DNA of 64,000 nt from positions 744,001-808,000 of the forward strand of contig NZ_JBHUIB010000003.1 in the NCBI RefSeq assembly GCF_042682785.1, in the 5' to 3' direction. Source of the stretch: Thalassotalea_F euphylliae (GTDB taxonomy: Bacteria; Pseudomonadota; Gammaproteobacteria; Enterobacterales; Alteromonadaceae). The position numbers and the translations under genes are program-made. The notes under the pieces were generated by a model, which did not search any database, was not told the DNA's origin, and saw nothing but the letters and a program-made list of their open reading frames with translations. Numbering within the stretch: the first letter of the stretch is position 1; each line of letters opens with the position of its first letter. Positions 1-8,563 of the stretch are shown here, in pieces.

Positions 1-1
1 A

Positions 2-958
2 GAGCAGGGCCACGCAATGGGAATGTCGGTAACATCCATCACACGCCAAGTGAGAAACGCGTTTTTCGGCGCTCAAATACAAAGAATTCAACGAGGTCGA
101 GATGACGTTCGAGTGATGCTGCGATTCCCTTTAAAAGAAAGAGCATCGGTTGCGAACTTGTCTAATATGCTCGTCGCTACACCTACAGGAGGAAATGTAC
201 CACTGTCTCATGTTGCTGAACTAAGGCCAGGTAAGAGCCCTTCAGAGATTAATCGTATTGATCGTTATCGTACTGTGAATGTCACAGCAGATGTTGATAA
301 AGAAAGTACCAATATGACGGTGTTGAATGCGGATCTAAAACCTTATTTAGATAAACTGATGGTGAAATATCCAGGTGTAAGCTACACCATGGAAGGTGAA
401 GCACGTGAACAAAGCGAATCTTTTGGCAGTATGTTTTATGGATTGCTGTTTGTCTTTTTCATTATTTACTGCTTATTGGCAATACCGTTCAAGTCGTATT
501 TGCAACCGATCATCGTAATGTCTGTAATACCCTTTGGTGCGATAGGTGCTGTACTTGGACATTGGATAATGGGTATGAACCTTACCATTATGAGTATGCT
601 TGGATTAATGGCTTTGATAGGTGTCGTCGTAAATGACAGCTTGGTCTTAGTAGATTTCGTCAATAAAAAGCGAGAAGAAGGCAAAGCGTTAATGGAGGCG
701 GTGTTAACGGCAGGGCAATCACGATTTAGGCCGGTTATGTTGACATCGTTAACAACATTTATTGGTCTAATGCCTTTATTATTCGAAAAGGCAACACAGG
801 CTCAGTTTCTTATTCCAATGGCAGTCTCCCTAGGGTTCGGTATTATCTTTGCCACGTTTATCACATTAATTTTAGTGCCAGTGAACTACTTACTTGTTGA
901 AGATCTAAAAAGTGCTGTAAAACCAAGTTCAAGTGATACACTGATGACAACCGGTTAA
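2..958 (+). CDS. RND efflux permease, C-terminal part (cut by window edge)
   Basis: This is the last ~318 residues of an inner-membrane resistance-nodulation-division transporter (AcrB/MexB superfamily), which exports compounds using the proton gradient together with a periplasmic adaptor and an outer-membrane channel. The frame is open from the window edge, so the real start lies outside and the ATG at 17 is internal. The periplasmic porter segment (about the first 140 residues) is followed by five hydrophobic segments, matching TM8-TM12 of RND permeases. It contains GVVVNDSLVLVDF, the family's conserved GIvvNnaIvlvd segment, and RFRPVMLTSLTTFIGL at the start of TM11. The adaptor gene would be expected upstream. 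The substrate cannot be told from this part. Confidence 0.9.
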   Translation, partial: EQGHAMGMSVTSITRQVRNAFFGAQIQRIQRGRDDVRVMLRFPLKERASVANLSNMLVATPTGGNVPLSHVAELRPGKSPSEINRIDRYRTVNVTADVDKESTNMTVLNADLKPYLDKLMVKYPGVSYTMEGEAREQSESFGSMFYGLLFVFFIIYCLLAIPFKSYLQPIIVMSVIPFGAIGAVLGHWIMGMNLTIMSMLGLMALIGVVVNDSLVLVDFVNKKREEGKALMEAVLTAGQSRFRPVMLTSLTTFIGLMPLLFEKATQAQFLIPMAVSLGFGIIFATFITLILVPVNYLLVEDLKSAVKPSSSDTLMTTG

Positions 959-974
959 TTTCAAGGATTTTTTA

Positions 975-1337
975 ATGTCAGCCCAAACACCAGAAGAAAC
1001 AATTTTTTCGAAAATTATTCGTCAAGAGATACCAACAACCTTGTTATATCAAGATGAACTGGTAACGGCTTTTCGAGATATTTCACCACGGGCCAGCACA
1101 CATATTCTCATCATCCCCAACAAATTAATACCGACGGTTAATGATGTAAGTGATGATGATGAACTAGCGTTAGGTCGTTTGTTTACCGTAGCGCGAAAGT
1201 TGGCAAAAGAAGAGGGGATTGATGAAAACGGCTATCGCCTTATCATGAACTGTAATGAACATGGCGGCCAAGAGGTATTTCATATTCATATGCACTTATT
1301 GGGTGGTGAACCTTTAGGTCCTATGATCAGTAAATAA
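975..1337 (+). CDS. hinT: HIT-family purine nucleoside phosphoramidase (HinT-like)
   Basis: A 120-residue cytoplasmic histidine-triad protein. The family hydrolyses adenosine phosphoramidates and lysyl-AMP-type adducts. The triad motif HIHMH lies at residues 103-107, with the middle of the catalytic centre at H105, and is followed by LLGG as in bacterial HinT. The N-terminal TIFSKIIRQEIP segment is also typical of HinT, and the length matches single-domain HIT proteins. It starts 17 bp after the efflux gene, with AAGGATTTTTT before the ATG. Co-transcription with the efflux gene is possible; a functional link is not implied. Confidence 0.92.
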   Translation: MSAQTPEETIFSKIIRQEIPTTLLYQDELVTAFRDISPRASTHILIIPNKLIPTVNDVSDDDELALGRLFTVARKLAKEEGIDENGYRLIMNCNEHGGQEVFHIHMHLLGGEPLGPMISK

Positions 1338-1349
1338 AACACTGTAATA

Positions 1350-1377
1350 GGCGGCATATTGTTGATATTATGCCGCC
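1350..1377. terminator. Perfect 9-bp hairpin after hinT
   Basis: GGCGGCATA (1350-1358) pairs perfectly with TATGCCGCC (1369-1377) across a 10-nt loop. It lacks a following T-run, so it is a weak intrinsic terminator at best. It separates hinT from the TPP riboswitch immediately downstream. Confidence 0.45.
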
Positions 1378-1379
1378 GC

Positions 1380-1466
1380 AAACCAAGGGGTGCCAACTAG
1401 GTTGGCTGAGACAGAAATGAACCCTTTGAACCTGAACCAGTTAGCACTGGCGTAGGAATGGTTAAT
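1380..1466 (+). promoter_or_regulatory. TPP (thiamine pyrophosphate) riboswitch
   Basis: The segment carries the conserved thi-box elements in order: GGGGTGCC near 1387, GGCTGAGA near 1404, ACCCTTTGAACCTGA near 1421, and CACTGGCGTAGGAA near 1445. These are the pyrimidine- and pyrophosphate-sensing parts of the TPP aptamer. It lies 65 bp before the receptor start, so it should lower expression of the following genes when TPP is plentiful. There is no clear terminator hairpin between aptamer and start codon, which favours control of translation initiation; that last point is inference. Confidence 0.95.
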
Positions 1467-1530
1467 TCAAAGCGACATGTTCTCGCTCGTGTCCCAATCA
1501 TGCTGCGCTAGTGATATCAAAGAGAACAGC

Positions 1531-3594
1531 ATGAAAATAACAAAGTCTTCACTTGCTACTGCTATATCGGCAGCGCTCCTTTCTTCATCATTATCGGTAA
1601 TTGCCGAAGATAATATTGAAGTCATCACAGTTACAGCAGATTTTCGCAATTCTAGCTTACAAGCTTTACCTTCATCAGCAACCGTATTAGGCGATGACGA
1701 CATTGCCATGCGTAATGCACAACATCTGGAAGAAATGATAGCGTTAGCGCCTAATGTCAGCTTTAGTCAAGGAACACAACGTGCACGCTACTATCAAATT
1801 CGCGGTATAGGTGAGCGAAGCCAATTCCAAGAGCCCATTAATCCGTCTGTAGGTATTATCATTGATGATGTTGATTTCACAGGCGTTGGTGGAATTAGCT
1901 CAATGTTTGATGTTGCCCAAGTAGAGGTTCTTCGTGGACCGCAAGGCACAGAGTTTGGCGCCAATGCACTCGCAGGTATTATTAATGTCAAAACGAATTC
2001 GGCAAGTGATGCGTTTGAAGGTCGAGTAAAACTCACTGCTGGAAATTATGATAGCTATGGTGCTGGAATAATGCTTTCAGGTCCTGCAACAGATACTGCG
2101 AATTACCGCCTGTCTGTTGAACAATATCAAAGCGATGGATTTATTGAAAACACGTATTTAGATGTTGAAGACACAAACGACCGAGACGAACTTACCGCTA
2201 GAGCGAAAATTGATTGGCAAATTAACAACCATTTATTAGCAAACATTGGTCTTTACGTGTTTGATTTCGACAATGGTTATGATGCTTTTTCTTTAGATAA
2301 TAACCGAAAGACACGCTCTGATAATCCTGGTTTTGACAAACAAGATACCAAAGCAGCAAGCGCGAAATTTACATACACAAAATCGACAAATGCTAACCTA
2401 GAAATCATCATGTCTCACGCTGATAGCGAAATTGATTACGGTTACGACGAAGATTGGACGTACGAAGGATTTCACCCGTGGGAATACAGCTCAACTGACC
2501 ACTACTTCCGTGACAAAAAAGTCACGACAGCGGAGATTCGCTTTACATCAAGCGAAGCAGGTCAACTTTTTGGTAATACTGACTGGGTACTTGGTGGTTA
2601 TGCAAAAACCGAAGAAGAAGATTTGCTTCGCGAATATACGTACTTGGTGACTCCTTTTGATTCTTCTTTTGAAGCAGATACTTCTGCTATTTACGCTCAG
2701 TTTGATACCCAGTTAAATAGCAAACTAACAATCATTACAGGTCTACGTGTTGAACAAAGAGACTTTGAATACGACAACAGTGATGGTTATTCAGCGAGTC
2801 CTGATGAAACAATGGTTGGTGGAAAGCTTGTAGCAAATTATGCGTTAGATGAATCGTCAATTGTATATGCGTCTGTAAACCGCGGATACAAAGCCGGTGG
2901 TGTAAATACTGATGGTACTTTACCGGAAGAATTACGCGAGTTTGATAAAGAAACGGTCTGGAATTACGAGTTAGGGTACAAAGCTAGCTTTGATGATGTT
3001 TACCTACGTGCAGCAGCTTTTTATATGGATCGCGAAGATATGCAGGTTAAGTCGTCAAGAACCGTTACACGCCCCGACGGTAGCTCGGAATTCGTTCTAT
3101 ATTTGGGCAACGCAGCAAGTGGCACGAATTACGGCGTAGAATTGGAGTCTGGTTGGCAAATGACTGAAGCATTAGAGTTAGTCGCTAGTGTTGGCTATTT
3201 AGATACCGAATTGGATGATTACATCAACCAAGATGGCGTTGATGTATCAGGAAGGGAACAAGCACATGCGCCAAATTACACGGCGCACCTAGGTTTAAAT
3301 GCTGTACTGACAGACAATTTAACTGCGCATGTTGGTATTGATGCCAAAGACGAGTTTTATTTTTCAGACAGTCACAATGAAAAGTCAGATTCTGAAGTCT
3401 TATTAAATGCTAGCGTTACGTATTCTGTAGATGCATGGACAGTTACCGCGTGGGGACGTAACCTTACTGATGAAGATTACAAAACACGTGGTTTTTACTT
3501 TGGTAATGACCCTCGGGATGGTTACGAAGCAAAACAGTATTATCAGTTAGGTGAACCGGCTGTTTATGGCGTGACTGTTGATTATCAATTTTAG
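1531..3594 (+). CDS. TonB-dependent outer-membrane receptor, probable thiamine uptake
   Basis: A 687-residue outer-membrane receptor. It starts at the ATG at 1531 because the protein then begins with a normal signal peptide (MKITKSSLATAISAALLSSS, cut near VIA-ED) and AAAGAGA precedes it; an earlier in-frame ATG at 1477 would put polar residues before the signal. The plug domain is visible (TVTADFRNSSLQALPSSATV, then RYYQIRGIGERSQ and EVLRGPQGTEFGANALAG), followed by a beta-barrel ending in an aromatic C-terminus (VTVDYQF). The direct TPP riboswitch and the downstream PnuT/kinase genes indicate thiamine or a derivative as substrate. This matches the TPP-regulated TonB receptors predicted by comparative genomics; the substrate is inferred from context. 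Confidence 0.9.
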   Translation: MKITKSSLATAISAALLSSSLSVIAEDNIEVITVTADFRNSSLQALPSSATVLGDDDIAMRNAQHLEEMIALAPNVSFSQGTQRARYYQIRGIGERSQFQEPINPSVGIIIDDVDFTGVGGISSMFDVAQVEVLRGPQGTEFGANALAGIINVKTNSASDAFEGRVKLTAGNYDSYGAGIMLSGPATDTANYRLSVEQYQSDGFIENTYLDVEDTNDRDELTARAKIDWQINNHLLANIGLYVFDFDNGYDAFSLDNNRKTRSDNPGFDKQDTKAASAKFTYTKSTNANLEIIMSHADSEIDYGYDEDWTYEGFHPWEYSSTDHYFRDKKVTTAEIRFTSSEAGQLFGNTDWVLGGYAKTEEEDLLREYTYLVTPFDSSFEADTSAIYAQFDTQLNSKLTIITGLRVEQRDFEYDNSDGYSASPDETMVGGKLVANYALDESSIVYASVNRGYKAGGVNTDGTLPEELREFDKETVWNYELGYKASFDDVYLRAAAFYMDREDMQVKSSRTVTRPDGSSEFVLYLGNAASGTNYGVELESGWQMTEALELVASVGYLDTELDDYINQDGVDVSGREQAHAPNYTAHLGLNAVLTDNLTAHVGIDAKDEFYFSDSHNEKSDSEVLLNASVTYSVDAWTVTAWGRNLTDEDYKTRGFYFGNDPRDGYEAKQYYQLGEPAVYGVTVDYQF

Positions 3595-3604
3595 AAAACA
3601 ATAT

Positions 3605-3632
3605 TTAGTGGGCGCTTTTTTGCGTCCACTAA
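3605..3632 (+). terminator. Hairpin between receptor gene and downstream thiamine genes
   Basis: TTAGTGGGCGC (3605-3615) pairs with GCGTCCACTAA (3622-3632), with one G-U pair and a T6 loop. No U-tract follows, and the next gene starts 13 bp later. It may reduce but not abolish read-through, giving more receptor than the cytoplasmic proteins, or it may stabilise the receptor mRNA end. Confidence 0.45.
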
Positions 3633-3644
3633 GAATAAATAATT

Positions 3645-3905
3645 ATGGAAATTTCTATTGAGCTCAGCCTTTACCCATTGGCTGAAGAAAAATATAAAGA
3701 CGAAATTTGGTCTTTCATCAGCAGATTAAAAGCAAATACTGGCATTCGTGTAGAAACGAATGGCATGAGTACACAAGTATTTGGTCCCTATGACGAAACG
3801 TTGCAATTTGTGATGAATGAAATGAAATTAGTACATCAGGCTTGTCATTCAGCTGTATTTATACTCAAAATTATTGCAGCAGATCGACAACGACAATACG
3901 CATAA
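3645..3905 (+). CDS. Small thiamine-binding YkoF/MTH1187-like protein
   Basis: An 86-residue cytoplasmic protein with the features of the YkoF/MTH1187 (thiamine-binding, ferredoxin-like) family. The N-terminal strand reads ISIELSLYPLAEE, followed by a helix, then GIRVETNGMSTQVFGPYDE and a C-terminal helix-strand. B. subtilis YkoF has two such domains and binds thiamine; here there is one. It lies between a TPP-riboswitch-controlled receptor and a PnuT-like permease, which supports a role in thiamine binding or delivery. No strong ribosome-binding site is seen before the ATG. The family call is from motif recognition and context. Confidence 0.72.
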   Translation: MEISIELSLYPLAEEKYKDEIWSFISRLKANTGIRVETNGMSTQVFGPYDETLQFVMNEMKLVHQACHSAVFILKIIAADRQRQYA

Positions 3906-3915
3906 TCAAATTCCT

Positions 3916-4521
3916 ATGTGGTCTGAAACACTTTCTTATTACTTAAATACTTCTTATCTAGAGTGGCTCGCTGTAATTACAGCATTAGCTTACGTTGTGC
4001 TGGCTGCCAGAGAAAATATATTATGCTGGCCTGCAGCACTTCTAAGTACTTGCCTTTACACGTATATTTTTTATGAATATTACCTGTGGATGGATAGTGT
4101 ACTTCAGGTTTACTACTTTGTTATGGCAGTCTATGGCTGGTACTGTTGGAAAGGCAGACATTTGCAACAAGAGGCGGTAAGCCTCAATCAACTTAGTTGG
4201 GGGTTTCACGCTACAACTATAGTTATTTTATCGGCAGTGTCAGTAGCTGTAGGTTACATCATGGATAACTATACGCCGACCACCTTTCCTTATATTGATG
4301 CAGCAACAACAGTATTTGCAGTATTTGCGACTTACCTCGTCACGCAAAAAGTCATCGAAAACTGGCTCTACTGGGTCGTAATCGATATTGTCTCTATCTA
4401 TGTATATCTTGAAAAAGGTTTAGCACCAACTGCTGCCTTATTTATCGTTTATGTCTTTATTGCTGCATATGGCTATATAAACTGGCAGTCACAATATAAA
4501 AGGCAGGCAGCGATTGCTTAG
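3916..4521 (+). CDS. pnuT: PnuC-family permease, probable thiamine transporter PnuT
   Basis: An inner-membrane protein of about 201 residues with roughly seven hydrophobic segments. The PnuC-family pattern is clear: an early YLEWLAVITALAYVVLAARE segment, WPAALLSTCLYTYIFYEY, the aromatic YYFVMAVYGWYCW signature, and ENWLYWVVIDIVSIYVYLEKG near the end. PnuC proteins carry out facilitated diffusion of nicotinamide riboside; the PnuT branch carries thiamine, trapped afterwards by phosphorylation. The TPP riboswitch upstream and the kinase downstream select PnuT. The ATG at 3916 is chosen; a TTG at 3874 would overlap the preceding gene by 32 bp. Confidence 0.85.
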   Translation: MWSETLSYYLNTSYLEWLAVITALAYVVLAARENILCWPAALLSTCLYTYIFYEYYLWMDSVLQVYYFVMAVYGWYCWKGRHLQQEAVSLNQLSWGFHATTIVILSAVSVAVGYIMDNYTPTTFPYIDAATTVFAVFATYLVTQKVIENWLYWVVIDIVSIYVYLEKGLAPTAALFIVYVFIAAYGYINWQSQYKRQAAIA

Positions 4522-5425
4522 TGATAAAAGCAATGCTCCAGTAAGCGAGCTAACGTCGCTTCGTTGCTTTTCAAGAAAAGACGTGACTGTAAAGTCTCTC
4601 CAAGGGGGGCTTCACAATAGTGTTTACCTTGTAAGTGAAAATGTCGTCGAAGAGACGAGCAGCGATTCTTCATTCACACAAATAGCACCTCAGCATTGGG
4701 TCGCTAAACGATTAAAATCTCCTTTAACAGCACAATATGAAGCAAACGCACAACGTATTGCTTCTGATCATGATATTGGTGCCAACGTTATAGATGTTGA
4801 GGGGCCTTGGATTGTCAGTGAATGGATACCGGGTGTACTGTTAGCCGATGAATCATTCCCAATCGAGTATAAGGTTCAGGTTCTGGTTGAAGTGCTTTCT
4901 CGGCTTGGGAGTCTGACTATTGAGACTAAAAACAATTTCAATCGACTGAGTATTCAATCGGTTCTTGAAGAATTATCTTTCGACGTCCGTTTAACAGATC
5001 TGCAACGAAAACTGCTTAGCTCAGCAAATAAACAAGCGACTAATTTAGATACGTCAACAAATGAAGAGTTACTCCAATTGGTGCATGGAGATCTAAATTT
5101 TTCAAATATCCTGATAGAAAACGAAAAATTTAAAGTAATCGACTTTGAATCTGCTGCTTTAGCTTCGCAAGAGTATGAGTTAGCCATGGCTATTGCGGTT
5201 AATGAAATTCCTCTAGATGTATTAAAAGAAATATTTGGAAAACTATGTAAATACAAGGGAATAGTTGAATTTGAGGTGGTTATGCGTAACCTTTTTTGTT
5301 GTTATTTAATTAACGCGCTTTGGTATGAAAACCAATATTTAGAAACAAAACAGCGGCAATTTTCAACGCTAGCGGCAAAACAGTGGAGACTTGCTGAAAA
5401 CTTACATGATGAATTGATGAAATGA
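4514..5425 (+). CDS. APH-family phosphotransferase, likely thiamine kinase
   Basis: A 303-residue aminoglycoside-phosphotransferase/choline-kinase-fold protein. The catalytic loop reads LVHGDLNFSNIL (Brenner motif HGDxxxxN) and the metal-binding motif is VIDFESAAL. An N-terminal LQGGLHNSVYLV segment matches the nucleotide-binding lobe (GGxxN). The likely reaction is thiamine to thiamine monophosphate, as for E. coli ThiK, trapping vitamin imported by the upstream permease. The reading frame opens with TTG at 4514, overlapping pnuT by 8 bp with AGGCAGG upstream; no early in-frame ATG exists. An amino-alcohol substrate cannot be excluded from sequence alone. Confidence 0.75.
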   Translation: MLSDKSNAPVSELTSLRCFSRKDVTVKSLQGGLHNSVYLVSENVVEETSSDSSFTQIAPQHWVAKRLKSPLTAQYEANAQRIASDHDIGANVIDVEGPWIVSEWIPGVLLADESFPIEYKVQVLVEVLSRLGSLTIETKNNFNRLSIQSVLEELSFDVRLTDLQRKLLSSANKQATNLDTSTNEELLQLVHGDLNFSNILIENEKFKVIDFESAALASQEYELAMAIAVNEIPLDVLKEIFGKLCKYKGIVEFEVVMRNLFCCYLINALWYENQYLETKQRQFSTLAAKQWRLAENLHDELMK

Positions 5426-5518
5426 GATAAGCTGACAAAAAGTCGCGATTAAGTGTAGTGCGCCTAAACGGTTGATCTCTCATAATTATAAATGAATGTC
5501 ATGTAATGGTTATATTTT

Positions 5519-6586
5519 GTGAATTGGAAAGAACTCATCGAAAACCGCAATAGATTTTTTTGGATTCTACATACCTGTGGATGGTTCGGTTTTGCGTTAG
5601 CACAATTTCTAGGTTCATTGCTCCACGATCTACGTGATATCTTCGTCATTGTCATTTTCTTAAACAGCTACGCCGGTTGGTTGCTTACTGTACCGCTACG
5701 ATATGTATACCGCAGAGCTTGGAATTTAGCGCCCATTAAAATGATAGCGGTTATCATCATTGCGTCTTATTTGACGGCAGTTGTATGGCAAGTAATTAAG
5801 AATATTAACTACTGGGAAATATATAAGCACGGTTGGAAACCTGAATTCTGGCTGTATTACACGCAATCGAGTGTATGGTCTTTCTATATTATTTTAAGTT
5901 GGAGTGGTTTGTACTTTGGGATTAAGTACTACCAGATGTTGCAGAAAGAAAAACAAAACGTGTTCCAAGCGAACACATTGGCGCATCAAGCACAATTAAA
6001 AATGTTGCGTTACCAACTAAATCCTCATTTTCTATTTAACACGTTAAATGCAATTTCTACCTTAATTCTCGTACAGGAGAATAAGACAGCAAATGGCATG
6101 GTAACGAAATTAAGCGAATTTTTGCGTTATTCGTTGGATAAAGACCCAATGAAGCGAGTAACGCTAACCAGTGAATTGCATGCGTTAGAGTTATACCTAG
6201 ATATAGAAAAGGTGCGATTTGAAGAGCGCTTGTCAGTTAGTCTTAATATTGCAGATGATTGCCAAAACGCTTTGGTGCCAAGCATGATTTTGCAACCGCT
6301 TGCTGAAAACTCTATTAAATATGCTATAGCGGTTAAAGAGAATGGCGGCACAATAACGGTGTCGGTCAATCGCTTTGGTAACGATTTGTTGCTTGAACTA
6401 GCTGATGATGGCCCTGGTGCTGAAATCAAAAATGGTAACTTACATCGCGAAAATGGTGTCGGTTTGGCCAATACGAGAGAGCGTTTAACAGCACTTTATA
6501 AAGATAATTATTCACTAGTTGTCTCCAATAATGTACCTTCTGGTGTTAAAGTTAACATAAGAATTCCGTACGAATTAGGAAGTTAG
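5519..6586 (+). CDS. LytS/YehU-type sensor histidine kinase
   Basis: A 355-residue membrane histidine kinase. Four hydrophobic segments (about residues 13-33, 40-60, 73-93, 112-135) form a membrane sensor without a large periplasmic domain. The His_kinase domain has the phosphorylated histidine in LNPHFLFNTLN (H170). The ATPase part has the N box (LAENSIKYAI, N264), DDGPG at 296-300 and GVGLANTRERL at 313-323. It starts with GTG at 5519 and has no clear Shine-Dalgarno sequence. The regulator gene starts 2 bp after it ends, so the two form an operon and a two-component pair. The signal is unknown. Confidence 0.9.
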   Translation: MNWKELIENRNRFFWILHTCGWFGFALAQFLGSLLHDLRDIFVIVIFLNSYAGWLLTVPLRYVYRRAWNLAPIKMIAVIIIASYLTAVVWQVIKNINYWEIYKHGWKPEFWLYYTQSSVWSFYIILSWSGLYFGIKYYQMLQKEKQNVFQANTLAHQAQLKMLRYQLNPHFLFNTLNAISTLILVQENKTANGMVTKLSEFLRYSLDKDPMKRVTLTSELHALELYLDIEKVRFEERLSVSLNIADDCQNALVPSMILQPLAENSIKYAIAVKENGGTITVSVNRFGNDLLLELADDGPGAEIKNGNLHRENGVGLANTRERLTALYKDNYSLVVSNNVPSGVKVNIRIPYELGS

Positions 6587-6587
6587 T

Positions 6588-7412
6588 ATGTCTTCAACGC
6601 TATCAACCATCATCGTGGATGATGAACCGTTAGCGCGCAAGGGGTTAGCTATTCGACTAGCTGACCACCAAGATATCAACGTAATTGCCCAATGTGCCAA
6701 TGGCCGAGAAGCGATTGAAGCGGTACGCGCTCATCAACCTGACCTTATGTTCCTTGATATTCAGATGCCAGGTATTAATGGCTTTGAAGTACTGGAGCAG
6801 TTAATCGAACAAGAATTACCAATGCCAGTGGTGGTGTTCGTAACCGCTTTTGATCAATATGCGATAAAAGCATTTGAAGTACACGCGGTTGACTATCTTA
6901 TGAAGCCAGCTGACGAAGCTAGATTGGAACAAGCACTCGTTAAAATTCGTGAACAGATAAAGCACAAAGAAGATGCAGAGCATAAATCTAAGTTAGTGCA
7001 ACTGGTGAGTGACGTAACGGGTAACGATCAAGAAACGATTCTAGAAGAGTTGGCAACCAATCAAGAAGTGTCGCTTTCACAATATTCAGATGTTTTACCG
7101 ATTAAAGATGGCGGTGAGTTGAGCAGGGTACCTGTTGAAACCATCCTTTGGATTGATGCTGCTGGTGATTACATGTGTGTTCACACCAGTGAAGGCACGC
7201 ACATTCTGCGTAAAACCATGAAGCAACTGGAAGAAATGCTAGATCCTCGCATTTTTATACGCAGTCATCGCTCTACGATTGTAAACAAGAATTATGTACA
7301 GAAATTCTGTAGCCAGTTAAATGGCGAGTACTATTTAGTGATGACCAATGGCAAAGAATTAAAAGTGAGCCGAAGCTATAAAGAAAAAGTGAAAACAGCC
7401 GTCACATCATAA
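6588..7412 (+). CDS. LytTR-family response regulator
   Basis: A 274-residue response regulator, partner of the upstream kinase. The receiver domain (about 1-125) has the acidic pocket at D11/D12, the phosphoacceptor D57 in LMFLDIQMPG and the conserved lysine in DYLMKP. The C-terminal LytTR DNA-binding domain (about 170-272) contains VETILWIDAAGDYMCVHT and FIRSHRSTIVNKNYVQ. LytTR proteins bind direct repeats upstream of targets; no target can be assigned here. AGGAAGTT precedes the ATG. Confidence 0.93.
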   Translation: MSSTLSTIIVDDEPLARKGLAIRLADHQDINVIAQCANGREAIEAVRAHQPDLMFLDIQMPGINGFEVLEQLIEQELPMPVVVFVTAFDQYAIKAFEVHAVDYLMKPADEARLEQALVKIREQIKHKEDAEHKSKLVQLVSDVTGNDQETILEELATNQEVSLSQYSDVLPIKDGGELSRVPVETILWIDAAGDYMCVHTSEGTHILRKTMKQLEEMLDPRIFIRSHRSTIVNKNYVQKFCSQLNGEYYLVMTNGKELKVSRSYKEKVKTAVTS

Positions 7413-7424
7413 ATACGGCTGTTT
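7393..7424. terminator. Hairpin at the end of the LytTR gene
   Basis: AAACAGCCGT (7393-7402) pairs with ACGGCTGTTT (7415-7424) around a 12-nt loop that contains the stop codon. It lies between two convergent genes, the LytTR regulator and pfkA. The tail is short in T, so efficiency is uncertain. Confidence 0.55.
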
Positions 7425-7432
7425 ACGATTGT

Positions 7433-8440
7433 CTACCTATTTGAATGGCAGCCAAAGGCCAGTATATCTTTGTGTGCCGCAACCATGTTCTCCGCTACAT
7501 TTTTCGTATGCTGAATCGCGGTGACTAAAGGTACAAAAGACACTTCGTTATTTATCTCACCAATCATAATATTGGTTTTACCATCTTCAATCGCCTGAAT
7601 TGCTTCAACGCCTAATTTAGTGGCTAGAATTCTATCTTTTGCTACGGGTGACCCCCCGCGTTGAATATGCCCAAGGATACATGTGCCTGTATCTATGTCG
7701 GCGCTAGCCAACGCATTGCTTAAATGAGTCACTCCACCTGGCCATAAGTTTTCAGCGATAACAATTAAATAACTAGCGTCTTTGTTTTCCTTGCTTTGCT
7801 TAACTTCTTTGATGATTTCTGCAACTTTTGTTTCTGTGTCGCCATGATGGAAATTTTCAAAAGAAATGATCTGCTCTGCGCCTGTAGCTATGCCAACATG
7901 GAAGGCAATATGACCACTGTGTCTGCCCATTAACTCAACAACAAAAACGCGATCAAAGGCATTTGCAGTGTCTCTTATTTTGTCGATTGCATTGATGGCA
8001 GTATTGATTGCCGTCGAAAACCCTATGGTTAAATCTGTGCCGTCGAGATCATTATCGATAGTCCCCGGTAAGCCAATCACTTGCCCATCCCAGTGTTCGG
8101 CAATTTTACTTAATCCGGTAAAAGAGCCATCACCACCAACAACGATAAGGGCATCTATTTTCAGCTTAATTAATGTATTAATTGCTTGATTAAAGCCTTC
8201 TTCCGTTTTTAATTCAGGACAGCGTGCGCTTTTTAACGTTGTACCGCCTAAATGAATAATGTTATCAACGGATGCTTTGTCGAGGAGAGAGCATTCACTG
8301 TTTATCAGACCATTGTAGCCATGGAAAAAGCCTATCACCTCATACTCCTTTATCGCTGAGGCAAGCACTACTGCTCTAATAGCTGCATTCATTCCGGGCG
8401 CGTCACCGCCACTGGTTAATATGCCAATCCTTTTTTTCAT
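7433..8440 (-). CDS. pfkA: ATP-dependent 6-phosphofructokinase
   Basis: 335 residues. It phosphorylates fructose 6-phosphate at C1 in glycolysis. The N-terminal RIGILTSGGDAPGMNAAIR gives the ATP-binding glycine loop. GGDGSFTGL and the catalytic GTIDNDLDGTD motif follow, with the fructose-6-phosphate segment near ELMGRHSGHIA. It is slightly longer than E. coli PfkA (320). It is monocistronic and convergent with the LytTR regulator. An ATP-type enzyme is indicated by GGDGS where PPi-PFKs have GGDDS. Its presence means the organism has the upper glycolytic step beside the Entner-Doudoroff block nearby. Confidence 0.95.
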   Translation of the reverse strand: MKKRIGILTSGGDAPGMNAAIRAVVLASAIKEYEVIGFFHGYNGLINSECSLLDKASVDNIIHLGGTTLKSARCPELKTEEGFNQAINTLIKLKIDALIVVGGDGSFTGLSKIAEHWDGQVIGLPGTIDNDLDGTDLTIGFSTAINTAINAIDKIRDTANAFDRVFVVELMGRHSGHIAFHVGIATGAEQIISFENFHHGDTETKVAEIIKEVKQSKENKDASYLIVIAENLWPGGVTHLSNALASADIDTGTCILGHIQRGGSPVAKDRILATKLGVEAIQAIEDGKTNIMIGEINNEVSFVPLVTAIQHTKNVAENMVAAHKDILAFGCHSNR

Positions 8441-8563
8441 GGTAGCTCCGCAATATTTACTAACAGATTAACTAGTTACAAACTTATTCCATAACGATAA
8501 CGTACAGTATACATTTAGTGTCGATTATTTTTATTAAAGTAAATCAAGGAAAGGTAAGGTTGC

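Noticed and set aside
8455..8485. AACTAGTTACA upstream of pfkA as HexR box
   Set aside because: The second TGTA/TACA arm is missing at the right distance.
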